From assembly GCA_001414485.1 (NCBI GenBank), contig LLEY01000162.1:62001-126000 (forward strand): DNA of 64,000 nucleotides. Reading direction: 5' to 3'. Position numbers and translations under genes: made by a program. Under the pieces are notes generated by a model. The model saw only the letters and a list, made by a program, of their open reading frames with translations. It did no database searches and was not told the origin of the DNA. The stretch comes from Calycina herbarum. Taxonomy: Eukaryota; Ascomycota; Leotiomycetes; Helotiales; Pezizellaceae. Below, one piece after another: positions 57,334-64,000 of the stretch (positions are counted from its first letter, which is position 1; each line of letters opens with the position of its first letter).

Positions 57334-58559
57334 CTTGAGAGTGCACTTGCTGGTGACTGTAGTGAGTATCCAGTTCGTCTGATCCTATGAAACCGATCTT
57401 TTCTGTCAGAAGAAGGTGTTGTGTAATTCCAAAGCACGCCAGCTGACAAGTTACCCTGGTATTTATAGAACTTGGCCGAGACGCACAGACTCTCTTATAG
57501 TCACTGCACTACTGGTCTTTCTTCCTGTACTCAAGTCCCCGCACAGCCACACTAAAACCAGAGATCAGGTGACGGTAACCAGATATTTGGAAATTCCTAT
57601 TCACTTTGCCTTTGGGCATTAAAGCTTTACTACCTTCGGTCATCTACTCTTCCGCTGAATTACCCAGAGGTTGGCAGTATCTTCTTCCTTGGGACTTTAG
57701 ACTGGTGCAGCGTATATGTCTTGAGATACCTACGCGTCTAGCTGCCGCTGTGCACCTTCGAAAAGATTGCATTTTGTTGGTAAGGTGCGCGCAAGTATGA
57801 GGAAAGAGAACTGGCGGAGGCTGTGAATTTACTACGGCAGGTTTAAGTGAATTTATTCAAAGAATTCACTTATAGGCATCCAGGCAGAAAACTGAAAAAT
57901 CGGTAACAGGGGTCTCGTTTAGTCCGAACCCGCGGGTACGCTTCCGAGAAAAGCATATGGTGCATATAAGCGAACCAGCGTTGACACCTTTCAAATGGAG
58001 TGGATAAGAACCAATTTCTATCTACGAGTACTATCCCCCCCGGCCCCCCCTTAACTGTCTGTCATGTGCAAGGGTAGTTTGGCTGGGAAAATGTCTGTGC
58101 GTCTACAGACAGTTAAGGGGGGGGGGATAGTAACCATGAACCGAACCAAGCATCATTCCGATTCATTCGGGGAAAGACCTCAGTCCCGCCGAGAAGATCA
58201 ACTTGGCTGGCCCACCTTTATCCGCCGTTTTGACCACTCAAGTTGTTTCGGACTCGTACTATTAAACTTTTACGACGCAGACAACATGGTTCTCGGAGGA
58301 AAGCCCCTTCATGTTCCCTCATGTTTTCGATGATTTGCTTGGATGGATAATACTGCATTGTGTGGAAGATGGGGTAATCTACCGGTTTGGATGGAGATAT
58401 ATACGTCTTCTTCCACCCTGTTTCCTCGATTTTTTCTCTTGTCGCGATTCTTGAACTCTCGTTCCTGCCCTTTCCATTGCTATTCTGTTCCTCTCGAGAT
58501 ACCCCGAGAAGTACGAACCGGGCGTTCAGCAAAATCAATTATCTAGCTCGATAGAAAAT
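57334..58559. other. Intergenic, with one small palindromic MITE
   Basis: It lies between the divergently transcribed membrane-protein and P450 genes. Apart from the palindrome at 58031-58130 no element or gene was recognised. Confidence 0.6.
58031..58130. mobile_element. Small palindromic element with C/G-tract ends (MITE), second copy
   Basis: The 100-bp element is flanked by TA on both sides. It begins CTATCCCCCCCGGCCCCCCC and ends in GGGGGGGGGGATAG; ACTGTCTGT near the left pairs with ACAGACAGT near the right. Only the C/G-tract ends and overall design match the element at 25096-25190; the inner arms differ (TTAACTGTCTGT here, TGATTACATTGT there). Confidence 0.7.
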
Positions 58560-60483
58560 ATGGCGGTCCTCCTATTAGCAACGAGCAGTATCCTCATACT
58601 CTGGCTCATCTCCACACTCTCATCCCTCCACAAAAATCGGCAACTCGCAAAATCGACCGGTCTACCAATTCTCATGTCACCAGTGGATTCCCACAACATC
58701 CCTTGGATGATGTTCCAGAAGCAATTAATACCAATACTATCAAAGCTCCCCTTTGGATTGGGAAATTGGGTTCATTACAATAATCGCGAATGGCCTTTCA
58801 GTAACAAGAACCAGGTTCATGAGGGAATTGGGAAGTTGTTTATGCATGTTACGCCGCAGGGGAATGAGTTGTATGTTGCGGATGCTGGGGTTTCGGATCA
58901 GATTTTCTCGAAGAGGAGGGTGTTTTTGAAGCCGGTTGAAATTACTCGTATGTTTCATTGGTGGGCCAAGATTCGATTATGCGGTGGAATGGTAACTAAT
59001 TGTGTTGCAGAGGCTATCAATTTGTTTGGGACTAGTGTTGCTACGGTATGGTATACTTCCCAAATTATTCGAGTCACTCTCTGATGAAGCGAAATTATAG
59101 GTGGAAGGAGAAGACTGGCAAAGACAACGAAAAATCACCGCACCCCCATTTAATGAACGCAACAGTGGTCTCGTATGGGAAGAATCAATGAAGCAAGCGA
59201 AAGAAATGCTCGAACACTATGGAAACTCAGCATTAACTTCGGTTGGTGACGATACGTAAGTTTCCCCCCGAGCTCTACTTTCAAAGCCTTGACTGAACTC
59301 ATTAAAAAACAGAGCACGATTAGCACTCCATGTTCTTACAGGAGCAGGGTTTGGAATGAGTTCACAATTTCGTGGGGCATTCGACAATCTCAAAGAAGGT
59401 TTCCAATTTTCATTCCGCGATGCACTAGATGGCGTTATGCAAAATATTCTCCTATACGTCACAACACCAGGATTTATCTTCAATCTCCCCTTCGCTCCCA
59501 AGAAATTGACTATGGCCAAAAGAGCAGTCGAAGATTTCAAAAAATACCTAGTAGAAATGGTCGATACAGCAAAAGAAAGAGCGCTTCTCGGTGCCTCATC
59601 TCATCCTGATCTCCTCAACACACTTGTTCAGAAATCCCAGGAGGCGAAATTGGAATCTGGAGGTAAATCGTCAGGTGATAACGCATCCTTGACGGATGAA
59701 GAAATGTACGGGAATTTGTTTATTTTCAGTTTTGCTGGGCATGAGACTACGGCAAATGTTTTGGAATATACGATTCATCTACTTGCTGCAAACCCAAAGT
59801 ATCAGGAGTGGATATTTGAAGAGTTAGAAGAGGTTTTTGAGGTGAAATGTGAGATTGAGGGATTGAATTATGAGGAGCTTTATCCGAGGTTGAAGAGGTG
59901 TCTTTCGCTTATGGTGGGTCCATTGAAAAATCCTTGGGAGGTGTTAAGGATATAGCTAACATGGGAATAGTATGAGAGCTTAAGGCTTTATGGACCTCTA
60001 TTAACAGTGCCAAAATGCACCGGGGTCGAACCAGGAACTATCCGTTACCAAGGACGAGAAATCACCATTCCTCCACATACGAAAATCGCAGCCAACGTCC
60101 AAGCACTTGGAACAAGCAAAGAATACTGGGGCCCAGATGCCTCTGAATGGAAACCTACACGTTGGATTTCTACAAGTTCTTCACCGGACTCCAAATCAAC
60201 AAGTGTCGAGAATGAGGAGATGATCACACCAACGAAAGGGTCTTACATCCCATGGGCTGATGGCCCGAGAATTTGCCCTGGGAAGAAGTTCTCTATGGTG
60301 GAGTTTGTGGCTGTTGTTTCGGTGTTGCTCTGGAGACATAGAATTGAGATTGTGGGGGATGATGGCGAGTCTAAGGAGCAGGCTAGCAAGAGGGTTAATG
60401 GGGTGGTGGAAGATAGTTGTATGAAGATGACTCTGTGTATAAGACATCCGGAGGGGGTGAGATTTAGATTTGTGGAGAGGTAA
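58560..60483 (+). CDS. Cytochrome P450 monooxygenase
   Basis: Exons are 58560-58947, 59011-59045, 59101-59255, 59313-59913 and 59971-60483, giving 563 residues. An N-terminal membrane anchor is present (residues 1-22, LLATSSILILWLISTL), so it should sit on the ER. The I-helix oxygen-binding motif is AGHETT (about 333-338), the K-helix ExxR is ESLR (395-398) and the haem loop is WADGPRICPG with the haem-ligand Cys at about 495. Trp replaces the usual first Phe of FxxGxRxCxG, common in some fungal families. Exon 2 is only 35 nt. The region between exons 4 and 5 splits just before ExxR. Substrate unknown; no biosynthetic backbone gene is nearby, so a secondary-metabolite cluster is not indicated. 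Confidence 0.93.
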
Positions 60484-60807
60484 GCTGTGGGGAAAGTTGC
60501 ATAAAGCGAGAGGGTTGAGTGGTTGTTCCGTGCTGAGATACCATATTCTATGTAAGAACGTTAGTCATTGCTCTTTGGTAAAATTATATAAGAGAGAGGG
60601 AGAAGGGGAGAGAGGAAGAGAGAGGAATAAGAGAGACTTAACTTACTCTCTTTATATTAAGAGAGAGAGTATACGAGAGTAAGAAAGTAATAATTCGTAA
60701 TTTACGCGAGCCTTAGATAATAATAATCGAGTTCTACTCTAGCTATAAATACTTAACTTTTGCGATTTATAATTTACGATTTACGATTTAGTCGTTTTTG
60801 GCCTTTG
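60484..60807. repeat. GA-rich low-complexity tract and CGATTTA repeats
   Basis: 60590-60685 is a purine-rich (GAGA/GAGG) tract. 60755-60793 has tandem CGATTTA-type words (GCGATTTATAATTTACGATT). No gene. Confidence 0.7.
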
Positions 60808-61505
60808 GTACGGCATCCCAATCGCACCAAAAAGTCGGATTGACTAAATAGCAAATAGCAAATCGCAAATCGCGAATCGCAAAGTGTCACTTTCTATAAG
60901 TATAAAATAGTTAAATTCCTTTACCCTCGTTCTCCCCTCTCCCCCTCTCTCTTACTACCCTACACCTGCAAAGCTATTTATATTAAGGCTGAATAGTCTC
61001 CTCTATATAATAACAGGTATCACGTGTATAGCGTGACATCGCCCCCTCGCTCTATCGCCTCCTCGCTGTTGCTGTCGCCTCCTTACTATTACCTAGCTAT
61101 TATATTGCTTTCTTACTATTATTTCTAGATAAATAACAGAGAGAGGGAGAGAGGGGAAGAGGGGAAGAGGGGGGGATTGTTTACTACTTTCCTAAACTCC
61201 CCTTACCTACGCTAGGAAAAACTTTCGACTGAAATGTTTGCTTACTAGCCTCGCCCTCTCCGCCCTCTCCCCCTCTCCCCCATACACTTACCTATACACA
61301 ATGTATAGAAGAAGGGAAAGAGTAGTAAGAGAGAGAGTAAGAGGTATTGTAATGCTCTCCTATCTCTTTTATAAAGGGATAGAATAAGCTTAGGGGCTTA
61401 AATAACAATTATGGAGTTTTACTAAATACTTGACTTTTGCGATTTGCGATTTGCGCTTTTTGGTGTATCTGGGACGCCCTATCTGGTGCGTTCGGGATGC
61501 TGTAC
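60808..61505. mobile_element. Candidate non-autonomous element with inverted arms
   Basis: The left arm GTACGGCATCCCAATCGCAC continues CAAAAAG and then repeats of GCAAATC/GCAAATA to about 60884. The right arm is the inverse: CGATTTGCGATTTGCG at about 61440, CTTTTTGGTG, then TGGGACGCC, and a second version of the terminal word (GGTGCGTTCGGGATGCTGTA, ending 61505). The interior is C/T- and GA-rich. No matching target duplication was found at these limits, so the exact ends are uncertain. Confidence 0.45.
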
Positions 61506-61569
61506 GAGGAAGACGGAAGTTCTTATTACTTTAGATTTAGTAACCACGAAATTTTACAACTGCTAGAGT

Positions 61570-62160
61570 CATGAAGTAAACTTCTTTCCGAGTATGTTAG
61601 TATTTCCAAGTACAAGAGAATTCCGAGTGTAGGAAATGTCCGGAGATTCCGAGCCTGAGTAATATAATTCCCAGGCTAATAATATTTCCGAAAGCTGGAT
61701 GTTTTCTCTGAGTAAGTATATTAAGTAACGTATCTCCGAGCAATATCTCCGAGATATATATTTCCGAGGGCGAGATATGTCCGAGTAAGCATCTCCGAGA
61801 CAAATATGTCTAAGATAAATATCTCCAAGCTCAACATCTCTGAACCAAAAACTCTAAGATAAGTATCTCCGAGTAAGAATCTCTAAGATAGCTTTGTCCG
61901 AGAGCGAGATATTTCCGAACGTTTCAAGAAAGGTATTTCCCAGTATTATTATTTCCGAGTGACGTGTTATTTCCGAAAGTATCTCCGAGCCCAATATCTC
62001 CGAACAATATAATTCCGAGCTATCGAGCTAGTATATCCGAGTGACATATTTTCGAGTGTGATAATATCTCTGAAGTAGTATCTCCGAGTAGTATCTCCGA
62101 AGTAAATATCTCCGAGTGACATATTTCCGAGCCAAATATTCCCGACGAATCACCATCTTT
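61570..62160. repeat. Degenerate array of TCCGAG-containing short repeats
   Basis: At least 17 exact TCCGAG words, and about ten one-off variants (TCCGAA, TCTAAG, TCTGAA, TTCGAG), occur in about 590 bp. Each is usually preceded by ATATCT or ATATTT, and spacing varies from about 11 to 40 bases. It is not a simple fixed-period satellite. No coding frame. Confidence 0.85.
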
Positions 62161-62609
62161 ACCGAATCACTTACTTGGTCATCAGTGACTTTTACTTACT
62201 AGACGTAGCTCGATTTCTCTCCCCTTCCAGAGTACTTCAACCTGTCCTTCTAAAGATCTCTCACAAGTGAAATCTTCTCCAGCAATTCACTTAGTACCAA
62301 GTTATAGGTTCGTAAAATAAAAGTTGTATTACTGTGAAAAAGAGACATCTAATCTTCTATTTCCTCTCTGAGGGAGAAGTAGAGTCGAAAGAAAAGAAGT
62401 CCAGTGCAAGAAAGCGAACAGGTAAAAGAATAACAGCCTGACAACTCGACTGTCCAAAGAAAAGAGGAATTACAAAGTGTAAAGTGTAAAGAAAACCCCC
62501 AATCTCCCCGAGATAAGCATAAAAACTCCGCAACTCCGCAACTCCATCATTGCCCCTGATAAAACCTCAGCAAAGCCCCCCAACCAAAACTCCTCCATAG
62601 CTAAAGCAA
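62161..62609. other. 3' flank of the right-edge gene
   Basis: The region includes CTCCGCAACTCCGCAACTCC near 62526, a short direct repeat. No gene recognised. Confidence 0.6.
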
Positions 62610-63965
62610 TCAAGCATTCCTCCTCAACATAAACATAGGTCCCCTCCCCTCCTTCTCCAGCCTCCTAAAAATCGACAACGGACGATCCTCAAGTCCCAAA
62701 CATAATTCCTGGATATGCCCAGGTCCATACATAATCCAAAGACTGTAATCCCGCCACGAAGCCTGGATCCCGTATTTCTGCATGGCAGCCGGCAGGACCG
62801 TGGAGGTTGTCGAGGTGGGGGAGACGCGGAAGGATTGGAATGCGGTTGTTTGGTTTAATTCTAGTGACGGGGTTGGTGAGTGGAGAGTTGATGAGGAGGG
62901 TGAGATGGGGATGTAGGTTTGATTTGGGATTGAGGGGAGGCGGGTGGTTGAGAGGTGTGAGAGGTGTGAGAGATGAACGGCACTTGGGCTTGGGGATAAG
63001 GGTGTTGGTGGGGAGGAACTTGTTGGAGTAATATTTTGTGAGTTGACGAGGGAGGGGATGGCGAAATGGATTCCAGTCGAAGATCTCAATTCCGCACCAG
63101 GTCCGAGTCTTCGTTCGATTTCCGCAGCTATGTCACTGACGAGATCAAGGAATCGATGAGCTGGGAGAGTGGAAAGCTTCTTCCTCGCTTCGTTTCGTTT
63201 ACTATGGTATCGTTCGTCGGCAGAGAGATATCCTGTGAGATCATGGTATTTTTGTCGTCGGATGAGGTCGTCGTAGACATCTGTTCGGAGTTCCTTGAAT
63301 TGGATATCTGATAGTCGGGTGAGCTTGTCGCGAGCTGTGGAGTCGATGGTTCTCGATTGGTGAGTCGCTGCAGCAAGGAGGTGTTTGAATGCAATGTAAT
63401 GTTTCGAGAATTCGCCTGTGTAAAGTGGACTGAATACCGACATAGGACGGGATTCCGTTGATTGGATGTCTGTATTTATCCTCGGAGCTCGTGTTCGCCG
63501 TCTTGACTCAGATGTTGTGTATGGTGGGGGCATATCGTCTGATGCAGCTGTTGTGTAACTTGGAGGTCGTGATACTCGATTACTCGTGGTATCGGCAGAT
63601 TTGTAAACACTTTCGAGTCCATCGATGAGGCTTTTTAGTTTGTAAACCTTTTCCTCGAACATCTTTGCGTCGGAGTAAACCCATTTCGCTAGATTGAGGA
63701 TGGATTTTTGCTTTTGGTTGTCTTGCATGCGTTGTCGTAGAGCGGTGACGGATGATGATGGTGTGAGAGATTTACAAGCTCGGAAGGAATTGGAGACCTT
63801 CCTCAAGCCTGTTTGAGGTTTTAAATCATACTTCTTCCGGAGATTCTCAATCTCAGTTAAGAGATGGGCGAGACTCGTGACTGCTTGAGCTACCACCTTT
63901 TCAATCTCAGGACGGGTGAAGATCTGAGTTCGAGAGTAATCTGGATCGTCTGCACGGATGCCAAC
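62610..63965 (-). CDS. Spa2-homology-domain (GIT) protein, 5' part outside the window
   Basis: The last exon of a minus-strand gene runs from an AG acceptor at 63965 (reading VGIRADDPDYSRTQIFTRPE) to the stop at 62610; earlier exons lie past the right edge. An N-terminal helical segment is followed by a Pro/Tyr-rich linker (PPSYTTAASDDMPPPYTTSE). A tandem Spa2-homology-like motif comes next, LTRLSDIQFKELRTDVYDDL and then RKKLSTLPAHRFLDLVSDIA. A Ser/Pro-rich linker leads to a C-terminal domain (WRDYSLWIMYGPGHIQEL, LEDRPLSIFRRLEKEGRGP, MFMLRR) like the RA/ubiquitin-like ends of Ste50-type adaptors. SHD proteins of the Spa2 group act in polarised growth and MAPK scaffolding; here that role is inferred. 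Confidence 0.75.
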   Translation of the reverse strand, partial: VGIRADDPDYSRTQIFTRPEIEKVVAQAVTSLAHLLTEIENLRKKYDLKPQTGLRKVSNSFRACKSLTPSSSVTALRQRMQDNQKQKSILNLAKWVYSDAKMFEEKVYKLKSLIDGLESVYKSADTTSNRVSRPPSYTTAASDDMPPPYTTSESRRRTRAPRINTDIQSTESRPMSVFSPLYTGEFSKHYIAFKHLLAAATHQSRTIDSTARDKLTRLSDIQFKELRTDVYDDLIRRQKYHDLTGYLSADERYHSKRNEARKKLSTLPAHRFLDLVSDIAAEIERRLGPGAELRSSTGIHFAIPSLVNSQNITPTSSSPPTPLSPSPSAVHLSHLSHLSTTRLPSIPNQTYIPISPSSSTLHSPTPSLELNQTTAFQSFRVSPTSTTSTVLPAAMQKYGIQASWRDYSLWIMYGPGHIQELCLGLEDRPLSIFRRLEKEGRGPMFMLRRNA

Positions 63966-64000
63966 CTATAATTATTAGAAACCTTTTATCAAGACGGGAC

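Noticed and set aside
58560..60483. Secondary-metabolite cluster around the P450
   Set aside because: No synthase, prenyltransferase, transporter or regulator was found within the neighbouring 10 kb on the left or the 3.5 kb visible on the right.
60590..62160. CRISPR-like array
   Set aside because: Repeats are short, irregular and degenerate with no uniform spacers, and the DNA is fungal.
1..64000. tRNA, rRNA or snRNA genes
   Set aside because: No cloverleaf, A/B-box pair or conserved rRNA segment was recognised by eye; a covariance-model scan would be needed to exclude them fully.

Overview
The window is filamentous ascomycete nuclear DNA. Genes carry short (about 50-160 nt) GT-AG introns with fungal-type branch points, and AT-rich repeat blocks show the C-to-T pattern of repeat-induced point mutation (RIP), with Gln codons turned into TAG/TAA and Cys/His codons into Tyr. 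The gene set (secreted M28 peptidase, GH20 hexosaminidase, GMC oxidoreductase, LysM protein, P450, RAD57) suits a plant-associated Leotiomycete, perhaps Sclerotiniaceae or a relative. That placement is inference.

Layout. 1-16.7 kb is a nest of dead transposons. A plus-strand Ty3/Gypsy chromoviral element (A) has a minus-strand Gypsy element (X2, 7622-14359) inserted in its chromodomain, proven by a CCTAC target duplication. A second X copy (X1) runs off the left edge. A pogo/Fot1-type DNA element follows at 14854-16697 and abuts a 5'-truncated host gene. 16.7-31.1 kb is a gene island: truncated gene, M28 aminopeptidase, the intact paralog of the truncated gene, GH20 enzyme and GMC oxidoreductase. 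32.05-35.68 kb holds two head-to-tail pogo-type copies inside a decayed gene. 36-39.2 kb is sparse. 39.9-42.2 kb carries three decayed tandem copies of a multi-pass membrane protein gene whose intact relative lies at 56.5-57.3 kb. 43-49.3 kb holds a repeat-rich LysM protein, the NAD(P)HX dehydratase and RAD57 (with an MluI-box-like promoter repeat). 50.1-51.6 kb has a MITE and an internally deleted pogo element side by side. 51.8-56.1 kb contains weakly supported small genes. 58.6-60.5 kb is a five-exon P450. 60.5-62.6 kb is repeat-rich, with a degenerate TCCGAG array. A Spa2-homology-domain protein runs off the right edge.

The genes do not form an obvious biosynthetic cluster; the secreted hydrolases and oxidoreductase look like independent nutrition or host-interaction genes. 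Exon structures were built by hand; all spliced models called with confidence above 0.8 keep an uninterrupted frame across every junction. Nothing could be compared with databases, so family names rest on motifs recognised in the translations.
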